The translations under genes were made by a program, and so were the position numbers. Positions 19,990 through 30,689 of a stretch of DNA of 64,000 nt are shown piece by piece. Every line of letters starts with the position of its first letter. Within the stretch, counting starts at the first letter, position 1. The DNA comes from Selaginella moellendorffii (Eukaryota > Streptophyta > Lycopodiopsida > Selaginellales > Selaginellaceae), in assembly GCF_000143415.4 (NCBI RefSeq), contig NW_003314266.1, positions 1,669,139 to 1,733,138 of the forward strand. Reading direction: 5' to 3'. A model generated the notes under the pieces. That model did not search any database. It was given only the letters and a program-made list of their open reading frames with translations, and was not told the origin of the DNA.

Positions 19990-21900
19990 CTTTCATGCAA
20001 ATGTGTCCAGCTGGATCTCATCAAGCACAACATGCTCCTCTAGAGCCTCATGATTTACTGCAAAGTGAGCAACACATGGATAGAAATATCCAGAGCCAAG
20101 AGTTGTGCAAAGCTTCAATATAGAATGAGAGTCTAACAGTTGGGATGTCATCAGAAGCGCGTGCAACACATGCTTTTCCACTTCTTGTCATCTTGTGACA
20201 AGGGACAAGGGAGTTTGATCATTGTAAATGGCAAGTACTTCTTGCTTCTTAAATAATGGGAGCTTGATCATCGAAAATGGAAGGACAATGCATGTTTGGA
20301 AGCCATCAGAGGATGTCCTCAAGTCTCTACTAGAAGGAGGCAGTGACCAAGAGGACTGGAGGAAATCTATATGGGAAATGGAGGTTCTGGGTGGGATCTT
20401 TACATGGTCTTGTAGAACAGGCTGGGATGTTCAAGATGATGAACAGGTTTGGGGTGGTGGCTGATATTGCAACTTAAAGTCCCTTGTCATCCAACTAGCA
20501 AGTGTAAGTCCATATACACATTCTTCTTTAAAATAACTAAAATATAGTTTGGAATTATAATTTTTTAAGGTTGTAAAAAATACAATAGATGACCAGATGA
20601 GAATTCTTTATACATAATAAATATCTATAATTTATTTTGAAATTATATGGTTGTGATTTATGACTCACATTACCTTAGAAAGCTACCTAAAGTAGAGAAA
20701 AATAAATATATTGATAAATTTATTATTATTTTCAATAAAGTTGCAATTTATTATCCCATATCTAGCTTTAAACTGTTGATACAATTGTGCAAGTAAAAGA
20801 TTGAATATAAATATAGGTGTTGCTTATTAGAATTTTTATTCAAATGTAACATCAGGCACTTAGACTTAAATTTTAGATACTTAAGCAAACTTCAAATAAA
20901 AATTTAATTTATATATTCTATTTTTACTTTTTAGTTTGCTTACCCTTAAAAGCTACTACATGTAAAATAAGTACATAATTAAAAACCTAAATATTCAATA
21001 TAAATTTTAAAAATGACATTTTATTAAAAAATCATTGATTCTAAATAAAAGATCTTCAGAGAAGATCCTTGCACATGTCCTGCAGATCTGGCATCATTGC
21101 AACAGCATCTTCTAGAAGCTAGATCATGAGAGGAGAAAAATATGTCGCAATTGGGAACCCCTGCACCAACGATGGGCAGAAACATTGAACCAATTCCGCT
21201 TGGTTAATTAAAGTGTGCAAAACAAGCCTATCCCGGATCCTCCATGCAAACATACCAAGCATATACCTGCAGTAAACATTGAATTTCAATCATATTTTCA
21301 TTTAATTAAAAGAGTACCTACAACAACCAAAGACTGTAGGATCTCCACCAGACCCAGAAGAACTAGCAATCAATCAAAAGAATAACCCTAAACCAAAACT
21401 ATTTCTATAAATTTATAAATTTACTAAATTATTTCAAACTAAATAATGAATAAAATAAATAATTTTTTTAATTTTCTTTTAGTTTCAAATTCACATTGTC
21501 TATCTATATTTTATCAAAATCCTAAAGGTGTAATAACAATTCAATTCAGACAAAAAAAATTAAAATACCTATTATATTACAACTTATTACACAAGCAGGT
21601 AAAAGAAATAAACTTTAATAGGATTTTCAGTATCTAAAGTTGTACATGCTAAAGATAAAGTTTTGATGGTCATAATTAGTGCTTTTGATGTAAAAAAATA
21701 TTCAGATATTATGTTATATTTTATATTATACTCCCTACTCTTTATATGCATAATAATGGTAAATTTCTAGCAAAACAATTTATAAAGCTTTTAAGAAATT
21801 ATTTATTAAATGATTTTGTAACTTATCTTCCTGCTTCAATATATTTATATTAAGAAAAATTTATAAAACTTGCATTAAAAGTGAACCATTTTTTTTTTCA
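19990..21900. other. Spacer; GC-balanced to 20.5 kb, then AT-rich
   Basis: 20228-20464 has 78 open codons (MASTSCFLNNGSLIIENG...) without recognisable similarity or splice context. 20.5-21.9 kb is AT-rich. 21446-21637 is an open stretch of 63 codons that may be an upstream part of the lectin-like relic at 21.9 kb, but it lacks the signature. No other feature was seen. Confidence 0.35.
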
Positions 21901-22135
21901 ATTCTTTACAGTGGATATTTTCTAATATCTCCTAATCAACTATATATTTTATATATGCAATTAGATTGTAATTTAGTACTTTATTATTAAAAAAAAGTAG
22001 TTTTGGAAACAAAAACTAGTTAAAAAGATGTTCAATGCTTCCTTAAAATGAAAAAATATGGAAATCTTGTAATATATAATAAATATATGAAAGCTGTATG
22101 ATTTTATAATATATATTGTAAAGATATTTGGGTTA
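21900..22135 (+). pseudogene. Second AT-rich bulb-lectin-like relic
   Basis: The frame near 21955-21990 reads MQLDCNLVLYY, which fits QxDxNxVxY exactly. About 75 bases later KKYGNLVIYNKYMKAV keeps the N-x-V-x-Y part with Gln and Asp replaced. Between and after these are stops. Spacing and base composition resemble the fragment at 8.0 kb. Confidence 0.5.
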
Positions 22136-22246
22136 CATTCAAACTGATAGGTGTGCTCAAGTCGTCTGGTAAATGGTCATCCGTGAGGCGGAGGCAGCCA
22201 CCCTCCTCGTTGTATGGCCCTGCGTTGCGCTGCCCCCTTGTGTCGC

Positions 22247-22429
22247 TGTTGGAATATTGAAAAGAAGTGATAACAGCCAAGACTCTACGTGACTTACGGT
22301 TACACACAACAGAGTGGTGGTGCGCATCTGATCCATGATGGTAAGCTCTTACAGGTATATATGCTTCTGGTTAGCAGAGGAAACTGTATCTTTTTCTACA
22401 CTTCAATATAAATTCTCCAAGTTCTTCTA
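22247..22429 (+). repeat. Copia 5' LTR
   Basis: 183 bases. It differs from the 3' LTR mainly by a 22-23 base insertion after CATGAT (GGTAAGCTCTTACAGGTATA region) and by about 9 extra bases near AATTCTCC. The core CCAAGACTCTACGTGACTTA is unchanged. Confidence 0.85.
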
Positions 22430-22591
22430 TGGTATCGGAGCTAGTGATCCAAAGCAGATGTGTGTGATCCTGTTTGTACTCACACACTGTGACGATTGCT
22501 ATCTTCTGATTCTATTTTTTTATTGACTCGCGTGACAGCGATTGTGGCCGCTGAAGATCTCAAGCTCAAGCAATCCATCTCCAAGCTATAA

Positions 22592-23367
22592 ATGGACAAC
22601 ACCTTCATCTGGTTTCGAGAAGTGGAATTCAAGCTTTGCAGCAAGGATGGTGGGTTGCTCTAGGATATCATCAATGCAGATTTGAACAAGCCCTCCCCAC
22701 CACCGGCTGAAGCAGCAGAGGGTGAGATCGACTCTCACAAGAAGGAACTGAAGGTTTTCAAAGTTCACGAGGCACGGGCAAAATCTTTGATCATGCCTGG
22801 CTGGACAAAGGTGATAAGGCAACAATTGCTCGCACTGATTCTGTGGCGGAGGCTTGGGACCAGCTCAAGAAACTCTACCTTGAGAAGTCCTTCGTCAGCA
22901 AGGTTGGACTTCAGGGGAAGTTGAACCAGGCCGAGCGTGAGCCACATGAGAGTGTGTCTCAGTTCCTTGAACGCCTCAAGCTTTATTCTTATCAGCTTGC
23001 AGGTATGGGCCACCCAGTACCCACCGAAACTCTTGCCGAGGTAGCTCTTCTTGGACTGGGTGAGGAGTTTGACGTGGTCCGAAGCTGGAAGTTCACAAGA
23101 GACCTGCCAACATTCCCAGAAGCTGAAAAAGCTATTCGGGAGCGGGAGAGTGTCTTGGCCAGCCGCAAGGCCAACACGATGAAGAGGAAGAAGGAGTCAG
23201 GAGAGCCAAGTGCCTTCTTTGCCAACAAACAATTCAATACTGGAACTGAGGTAATACTGGAGCGCCGCTGCTACAATTGTGGAGGAGTTGGACATCTTGC
23301 TCAAGACTTTTCAGCACCTGATCGTCGCCAGCAACGCCAAGCTCCTGCTCCATACAACCGAGGATGA
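22592..23367 (+). pseudogene. Copia gag (UBN2 type) with zinc knuckle
   Basis: It starts at the ATG of MDNTFIWFREVEF and has a stop after 24 codons and a frame change near 22800. It then reads through the UBN2 core (WDQLKKLYLEKSFVSKVGLQ, FLERLKLYSYQLAGMG). The zinc knuckle reads CYNCGGVGHLAQDF, so the fourth metal ligand, normally Cys, is Phe. An RGG-rich tail follows a TGA at 23365. The protein would package element RNA, but this copy cannot be made whole. Confidence 0.85.
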
Positions 23368-23545
23368 GGCCGTGGTGGACGTGGACGAGGCCGTGGAGTA
23401 CGTGACGAGGTCAATACCATGGAGCAGTTCGAGACTATCTTGAAGAACCTGCAGCAATACCAGTTCCAACAGCAAATCTCTCTACAGTTGATGTAACTAA
23501 TCTTGAGATTAATGAAGCTGAAAAGGCTAGATATATAGGATCCAA

Positions 23546-23624
23546 GAAATAGTGAGGATAGGCCTCCTCTTCAAGAAAATATCCTCTTGGATTTCTTCAA
23601 GAGGAGGCCTATCCTCACTATTTC
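23546..23624. repeat. 33-base inverted repeat (hairpin) between gag and protease
   Basis: Arms 23546-23578 and 23592-23624 are complementary with one mismatch around a 13-base loop. The arms contain AGGATAGGCCTCCTCTT and its complement. They lie in the stop-laden stretch between the RGG tail and the protease frame. Confidence 0.85.
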
Positions 23625-26600
23625 AACGTGTCAGCAAGTCTCACAAGTCATGGGCCTCTCCTTGATGATCACTGGTGGCTGGACTCAGGAGCCACACATC
23701 ACATGACTCAACAAAGGGAACGGTTCAACTCGCTGCAACTGAGAGACTACAAAGCAACAGTTGGGACGGCTTCTAGATCCACTCTACAGATCAAAGGTGT
23801 CGGCACAACATTCATACCACGGCTAAAAACACATATTCAGAGAGTTTTATATGTTCCTAACTTAGCTAGAAGCCTACTTTCTGTGAGCAAACTCGCTGAC
23901 TCTGGTTTTCACACTCACATTGACAGTTTAAACGCCAGGATCACTCAAGGAGGATCGCTAGTTACACTCGCTAGAAGACAAGGGGACCTCTACTTCATAC
24001 CTCATCAGGACACTCAAGAGGTGCAGTCGCTAGCATCTGAGGCAAATGTATCTCAAAATTTTGATATTTGGCATCAAAGATTAGGACATGCATGCTCTCG
24101 TAGGTGAAACTAATGTTGTCACTCGCTGATGGTATTCATATAAACTCAGAAGAGAGTGGTCTCTGCCATGGCTGTGCAATGGGAAAAATGACTAAGAGTA
24201 AGTGCTCAGTGCATAAGACGAGTAGACCTCTGGAATTGGTACACCTGGATGTATCTTTTGGAATGAAAACAAAAACACTTGGTGGTGCTCAGTGCTTTCT
24301 CCATATTGTGGATGATTACTCTAGAAAAGTATGGGCCAAAAGCAAAGATGAGGTCCTTGCAGCTTTTCATGAGAAAGTTGAAGCTGAGCTTAGTGTCCAG
24401 CTTAAAATGATTAGGGGAAGTGAACTTATCAATGAAAAGTTTAATGATTATATTAGTGATAAAGGAATATCCCATCAAAGGTCTGTACCATATGAACATG
24501 GCCAAAATGGAACCGCTGAAAGAAAAATGAGAACTTTAAAAGATTCTGCTCACTGCATGATGCAAGCAATGCCACCAAAGTTCTGGGGCGAAGCTATTAA
24601 AACAGCTGCTTAAACCTCGTCAAGGTAGGACACAATCTCCTCCTTCAAAACATGCTTCCAACAAAAGCATTAAATGGTTGTACGCCATTCCAGCTATGGA
24701 CAGGATCCAAACCTCAAGTCCAACACTTACGAGTGTTTGAAACCCTGGATATTCCTTCATACATAAAGATGAGCAAGACTCTAAGTTTGCAAGTCAGGCA
24801 GAGCAATGTGTGTTCCTTGGATATGAGGATGAGACCAAAGACGGTTACAGGGTCTGGATCCCTACAAGACAAAATGTCTTTATTCGAAGAACTGTTAAGC
24901 TGGACGAGAAAGCTCTCCCAAAGATAGGAACATACCAAGAGCCTTTTGAAGAGGGAAAAGAGCATTCTATTGAGAATATCCAGCTTGTCTTTTCCTCAGA
25001 CGAGGATGATGATTCTGATAATGAGAACAGTGAAAATTCAGTACTACCTCCGGGAATAGAAATTCCACTAGGAAATCAAAACGCTGCTGTGCCTGTGTTT
25101 CCAGAGCCAAACCAGAATGATCAAGTAGTGCTAGGAAATGAAAATGAACTACCAAGACAAGAGTTTCAACTACGTCGTTCAGCTCGGCGATGGAAACCGA
25201 ATGATAGATATCTAAAACAATATGAAGCCAATACAATGACAGTAACTGGAGAACCAAACTCATTAGACGAAACACTCCAGTCTTCACATGCTGACAGATG
25301 GATAGCTGGTATGGTTGATGAGTTTAGATCCTTGCTGGCAACACAGACGTTTGTTCTTGTGCCTCAACCCAAGCATCAAAGGGTGATTCCGGTCCGCTGG
25401 GTTTATAAATTAAAATATAACGCTGATGGATCCATCTCTCGTTTTAAAGCACGTTTAGTAACTCAAGGCTTTCATCAAACACATGGTGTTGATTATTTTG
25501 AGATCTTCTCTCCAGTTGAGAATTGTCATTGCACTGGCTTGTGCATGGAACTTAGAACTTCATGCAATGGATGTGAAAAATGCATTTCTCCATGGGAAAC
25601 TAGAGGAAGAGATTTATGTTGAGCAACTGCCGGGTTTTGAGGAGAATGGGCCTGAGGACCTTGTATGTTTCCTTAGTAAAGCTATGTATGGACTGAAACA
25701 ATCACCAAGAACCTGGTACAACACACTCCATGAGTTTTTTACCTCACTAGACTTTGTAAGATCAACAGCAGACTGGAACGTATATGTTAACAGAGGCTAA
25801 TAATCTGCTTGCTATTGTAGCAGTATATGTTGATGACCTGGTGCTAGCTGCGCACTCATCTCTTCTTAAGGCTTTAAAAGCAAAACTCACTAGCCGCTTT
25901 AACATGACAGACTTGGGAGAGATGAGTTTTTGCCTTGGATTACAAATTAAACGTAACAGAGAATTCAAGGAGATATTTTTACATCAACAAAAATATACTA
26001 CAAAACTTGTGCAAGAATATAATAAGTATCTTCACAATTCTCAATGAGTAAGCACTCCAGCTGGAACTTCACTTGCTCAACGTTTGTCTAAGACAATGTC
26101 TCCGAGTTCAAACAAAGAGAGAGAAGAAATGAAACAATTTCCTTTTCGAAGGTTAGTGGGCAATCTGCTCTACCTTGCCACAGTAAGCAGGCCAGATATA
26201 TCCAATGCTGTTATCTCAGTGAGCCAGTATATTCAAGATCCTGGTTTACGGCACTGGTATGCAGCTCTTCGTATAGTGAAATACTTGGTAGATACAACAG
26301 AGCTGGGAATTAAATATTCTGGCCATGAAAAGAAACTTGTTGGTTTAGTCGGCTGCACAGATGCTGATTATATTGGGGATATTGAATGATCGTAGATCAA
26401 CAGGCTGGTGTTTTAGGATTGCCAGGGGAGTAGTAACATGGAGCAGCAAGAAACAAAAAATGGTAGCTCAATCTACTTGTGAAGCAGAATATATGGCCTT
26501 GGCATCCGCTACAAAAGAAGCTCTTTGGCTTAGGAAACTCTTGTTTGATATTGGAACTACACAACCTGAAGCTACAGTAATATTTTGTGATAATAGTTCT

Positions 26601-26700
26601 GCAATTCATGTGGCTCATAATCCAGTAGGTTGCAGATCAAACCTGTTCATATTTGCAGTGACAACATGATTGCTGATGTGTTCACAAAACCTTTGGAGAA
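23625..26700 (+). pseudogene. Copia pol: protease, integrase, reverse transcriptase, RNase H
   Basis: Protease: WWLDSGATHHMTQ (23670). Integrase: HQRLGHAC, then CHGCAMGKMTKSKC and a core with HLDVS...DDYSRK...HGQNGTAERKMR; the usual first catalytic Asp lies in HLDVS. Reverse transcriptase: RWVYKLKYNADGSISRFKAR, then YVDDLVLAA at about 25827. RNase H: KKQKMVAQSTCEAEYMALAS. Frame changes occur near 24100, 24615, 24800, 25500, 25790 and 26380. A deletion joins HNPVGCRSN to the terminal DVFTKPLEK block. It cannot make a functional polyprotein. Confidence 0.9.
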
Positions 26701-26811
26701 GTGAAACTTTGTGAGGTTACATGGGATGCTTGGTATGGTGCAGGACGAAGCAAAATAATATAAAAAAAAAAGAAAAGAAAAGAAAAGGTGTGACGTCTCG
26801 GCTGAGAGGAG

Positions 26812-26962
26812 TGTTGGAATTTGAAAAGAAGTGATAACAGCCAAGACTCTACGTGACTTACGGTTACACACAGCGGAATGGTGGTGCGCATCTGATCCAT
26901 GATTGCTTCTGGTTAGCGGAGGAAACTGTATCTTTTTCTACACTTCAATATAAGTTCTTCTA
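26812..26962 (+). repeat. Copia 3' LTR
   Basis: 151 bases, TGTTGGAATTTG...TTCTTCTA, preceded by a purine tract (GAGAGGAG) that serves as polypurine primer site and by AAAGAAAAGAAAAG. The GTCGC target duplication follows. Confidence 0.85.
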
Positions 26963-26967
26963 GTCGC

Positions 26968-27690
26968 GCCGCCCTGTGACGTGCTCCCCTGCCCGGCAAT
27001 GGCTTTGTCCTCCTCCTCCGTGCATGGAGGAGGACATGGAGGAGTGGCTTCCTCCTCCATGCAAGGACGCCTTCTAGGCCTGCGCTCAGGGGACCTGCGC
27101 GAGCTATAGGCATCCATCCTGCTGCTATAAGGCTCCTTGCTGCTACCTGGCCCTGCCGCTACGCCTGTGCTTGGGATTCCTGCTGCTACGGCTCTCTGGA
27201 AGCTGAGTAGTCTTTCCTGAGCAGCTCCATAAACTAGGTGTTGCCAGACAGGAAAACTTTGGTCGAGGAGAAACCCTTCACGTCTAAACCAGTGGCTGCT
27301 TCTGCAAACAGCATAGCCGACGCTACACACTCAGCATCATCCTGCTCGCCATGCACCTTGAGCCATTCGGGAATACCTGTGAGGAAACTAATAATCAGGA
27401 AGTAGAAACTAAACACTTTTAAAATTACATGCTTTCCTTGGGTTGGCAAGGCTGCCTTGTGTTGCCCAAACAGTGTAATTACCCTCCAGCCCGGCACCTT
27501 GTCGTAGTTGTAGTGTGCAAACAAGACACCGAGGCGGAGACGGTTTTCCACCCAAGCGCCCAGCTCAGTTCCTCGAAGACGAGCATCGTTGAACACCTGG
27601 TATCTGCGCAGCCCTGTCGCAGAAGAAGAGATCGCTCTGAATGGGGTTGAAGAACAAGGCAAGGCGGAGGTCAGATCGTCTGAGCACAAG
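26968..27690 (-). pseudogene. Broken, permuted copy of the SR-rich gene at 28.2-29.4 kb
   Basis: On the minus strand, 27640-27230 matches the middle of the intact gene (VFNDARLRGTELGAWVE, GWRVITLFG, IPEWLKVHGEQDDAECVASA). 27200-26970 then matches its upstream part (RRSPERRP, PCMEEEATPPC, KAIAGQG). The order is therefore C-terminal part first, N-terminal part second, opposite to the intact gene. Stops and a lost acidic/RS segment mark it as non-functional. The copia element splits its end; 22.13-22.24 kb may be the other piece. Confidence 0.7.
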
Positions 27691-27964
27691 ATGCTACCAG
27701 CGTCACTATGTCTTGCGGCGCAAAGGTCGATTCAAGGAGCTCATCGAATTTACTACGCATATTCTCCCTCCAGGTATTTCGGAAGAGAGAAGCGAAGATA
27801 TTTTCGGTTCGATTTTCTTTTTTTTCTTATTCGACTGGTGCAGGTAATGGAAAACATCGAGAGATGGATCAAAGAGTTCCCATGCGTAGCACGCTGAGCA
27901 GATTGATTCCTTTCGTCGGCAGCTTTTGCCTCTCATCCGAGCTTTCCATGAATACAATGAGTTA
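27641..27964 (+). CDS. Possible small two-exon gene, unknown
   Basis: ATG at 27641 opens MGLKNKARRRSDRLSTRC and runs 45 codons to a GT at CCTCCAG|GTATTT. An acceptor GGTGCAG at about 27842 continues the same phase for about 40 codons to TAG at 27964. Basic N-terminus, no recognisable domain. It overlaps the edge of the SR-gene relic, so it may be chance. Confidence 0.15.
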
Positions 27965-28214
27965 GAGATTCGTCATGTGATAAACATCGCACAGGTCTGC
28001 AAGAAAAAGCTCTTTTTTTTTCGCTACTAACAACCGAGAGGTGCAACGCGGTAGTCCTTACAGTCTGCTTTGTTTTTTGTTTTGGCATTTGTAAGTGGAC
28101 ACGAATTTTTCAGGCGTTGACGAGCTAAAAGATCAAAAGGATTGCAGAAGAGTCTTTTTCTTTAGACAAACCTTTATTCAACTTTATTGTCGATCTTGCA
28201 AGTGCAGCTAAAAT

Positions 28215-29400
28215 TTATTTGCGGCGCTCCAGAAAACTTCTAACGGCAGCTTTCCACGCAGGCACTGTAGATGGCACTCCAATCCCCCTCAGACACGCCC
28301 AGCCTTCCCCCTGATACGAGAAGCCTCGCCTCGATTCGTTGAAGCATTCTTCCTCGGCTTGAGAGCAGCTCTGGCTCGTTACGTGCCACACCCGGAATGG
28401 AACGTGACGAGGCCTGTCCACTGCCAAGCGCTGCACAAAAAGCTCCTGCAAACCAGCGTAGTCTTTCCTGAGCAGCTCCACAAACTTGGTGTTGCCAGAC
28501 ACGAAAACTTTGTTCAAGGAGCAGCCCTTCACGTCTAAACCAGTGGCTGCTTCTGCAAACAGCATAGCCGACGCTACACACTCAGCATCATCCTGCTCGC
28601 CATGGACCTTGAGCCATTCAGGAATAATCTGCAAGTAAAAGAATAATCAGCCGGTACAAACCTTCCGAGTAAACACTTGTAAACATCACCTTCTTTCCTC
28701 GGGTTGGCAACGCTGCCTTGTGTCGCCCAAACAATGTGATCACCCTCCAGCCCGGTAAGTTGTCGTAATTGTGGTGTACGAACAAAACACCCAGGCCGAG
28801 ACGCTTTTCCACCCATGCGCCCAGCTCAGTTCCTCGGAGACGGGCGTCGTTGAACACCTGGTAGGCAGCCTTGTCACAGTAGAAGAGGTCACTCTTCATT
28901 CCATCCTCGTCTAGAAGAGTGTCCTTCTCACGAGCTGGAAAGAAGCCATATTTCTTGGCTTCCACCTCATTGAGTCCGATCGCCGGGTGGATCTTGCCTG
29001 GAATGGGGGCCCAGCCGGCAATGGCTTCGTCCTCCACCTCCTCTGTGCATGGACGAGTGGCTTTCTCCTCCATGCAAGGACGCTTGCTGCCGCTAGGCCT
29101 GCGCTCAGGGGAGCGTGACCTCTTGGCATCCATCCTGCTGCTAGGCTCCCTGGGATCCATTCCATCGTTGTCCCTGCTGCTAGGCTCCTTGGTCCTGGGC
29201 CTGGGATCCATTCCATCGTCACTCCTGCTGTTAGTCCTGCGCCTGGGACTGCTGCTATGCCTATCGTCGTCCCTACGGCGCCTGCGGCTGGCCCTCCTGC
29301 GTGTGCTAGGATGGTCTGACTGCGAATAAGAGTGCTTGCCTGAGCGCCAGTCGTCAAAGTCCGGATCGACCCTGCTGCTGCGACGCGAACCATGCCCCAT
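28215..29400 (-). CDS. Arg/Ser-rich N-terminus protein of unknown function
   Basis: Two exons, 29400-28690 and 28628-28215, phase 0, 374 codons. The first 110 residues are rich in RS/SR pairs (STRRRASRRRRRDDDRHSSS) and contain repeated units around DDGMDPRPRTKEPSSR, DNDGMDPREPSSR. The rest is a globular-looking domain (KIHPAIGLNEVEAKKYGFF, ELGAWVEKRLGLGVLFVHHN, WLKVHGEQDDAECVASAMLF) that I do not recognise. RS-rich regions suggest nuclear speckle or RNA-processing contexts, but nothing proves that here. A permuted copy lies 600 bases downstream, so this locus has duplicated locally. Confidence 0.7.
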
Positions 29401-30002
29401 TCCCTCCGAGATTAGGGCTAGGGTATTTCAAGTCCCACTAAATCCCAGCGAAACCATTATGTGCCACGTAGTTTGTGTTGGCTGATCACATCCATTCGCT
29501 GCGTAGATGGATTGTCATTGTTTTTGTGGTAGTTTTCTGATTTTGTGTGTAGAAGTTTCTTTCTCTTCGTTGCTAGATTTCTTACGCTTTTTTCGCTTTC
29601 GGATTACTGTTCGTCGTTCATACTCTTCTAAAAGTTTTCTTTTTGGTACCAGTTTCGTCGCAGAAATACGAAGACATCGAGACCAGCCTCAACAAAACGA
29701 CCTGCGTTGTCACGGCATCGGGGCCGAAAAGAAGTACAAGCAAGATCGCAGCTTGCAGAGGAAATATCGTTCTTCTCAGGTACCGGAAAGACATTGCTGG
29801 ACACAGCTGAAGCTCCTCCATGAGCTCGAGAGCCCGACTCGCTTGAGATAAGTAAACATCGTGCTTCCAACAAGTGGTGGTGATGGTGATGGTCCGTAGA
29901 AACGGCCATGACGGGTGAAAGATTTCAGCCAGTGACAAGCTTTCATGGTGAAGGTGACGGTGAAAGCGACGCCGCCAGTGATGAAACCTCGGTGTTTAAA
30001 GG

Positions 30003-30314
30003 ATGATAGCTTCGTATCCTTCCATGGCTCTGGAGAGAAATTCCCACTTTCGTTTTGATTCTTCAACTCAAAAACTCAATCTTTGTTCCTGGCTTTTTCC
30101 TTTACAAGATCAAGCACACGAACGCAAACTCTTTGGAGTATTTAACTTGTCGGAAGAACCGGCTGGGATACCGAGACAAGCCACCCAAGTACTTTCCAAA
30201 GTGCGAGATGGAAAACAAAAATTGGAATCGAGCCTGGAGGAACTCTTGTCGCGGAGCACGAGACAAGCAGCGAAGGTTTCTTCGGTGCTCACCGTCTGGA
30301 CCCCAACCAAGTAA
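30003..30314 (+). CDS. Short open frame with coiled-coil character, uncertain
   Basis: 103 codons from ATG 30003. The second half reads VLSKVRDGKQKLESSLEELL, which could form a coiled coil. No homology recognised; another frame across the same bases is also open for 101 codons, which weakens the case. Confidence 0.2.
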   Translation: MIASYPSMALERNSHFRFDSSTQKLNLCSWLFPLQDQAHERKLFGVFNLSEEPAGIPRQATQVLSKVRDGKQKLESSLEELLSRSTRQAAKVSSVLTVWTPTK

Positions 30315-30379
30315 CCATACTTTAGTAGTTTGGCTTTTTACAACTGAAGTCATGGAGTGAAGGTCTCATTATTATCAGC

Positions 30380-30673
30380 ATGGAAAAATCACCGGAAGAA
30401 AAGCTTGAGGAGAAAGTACCTGGCAGTACTGAGCCCACGAAACACGTTGCCAACACTTGGGATTGCGAGTATAAATCCACTTCTCTGAGAAAAAACCTGA
30501 GCTTCCAAGTTCTCGTCCAGATAACCGAAGTTTTGGATGAACTCTTCATTCCTTGGCTCTTTCCTTGGTTTGAATTTAGAGTTCATGGAACTCTAAAGGC
30601 TTTTCTTTTATTCTACTTCCTGTCTATTCTTAAACGGCTTCACAGGATCACAACGAAGACCTACAAAGTATGA
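30380..30673 (+). CDS. Short open frame, possible membrane protein, uncertain
   Basis: 97 codons from ATG 30380 (MEKSPEEKLEEKV). A charged N-terminal half is followed by hydrophobic stretches (ELFIPWLFPWFEF, FLLFYFLSIL) and a basic end. No known family. It could be an exon of a larger gene. Confidence 0.25.
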   Translation: MEKSPEEKLEEKVPGSTEPTKHVANTWDCEYKSTSLRKNLSFQVLVQITEVLDELFIPWLFPWFEFRVHGTLKAFLLFYFLSILKRLHRITTKTYKV

Positions 30674-30689
30674 GTTTGTTCTTTTGTAT

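Larger units (their letters stand above)
22242..26967 (+). mobile_element. Ty1/copia LTR retrotransposon, complete ends, inactive
   Basis: The target duplication GTCGC occurs at 22242-22246 and 26963-26967. The element runs 22247-26962 (4,716 bases), with LTRs of 183 and 151 bases starting TGTTGGAAT and ending TTCTTCTA. The primer-binding site TGGTATCGGAGC starts at 22430. Gag, protease, integrase, reverse transcriptase and RNase H follow in copia order, all broken by stops or shifts. It is inserted in a degraded copy of the SR-rich gene. Confidence 0.9.
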
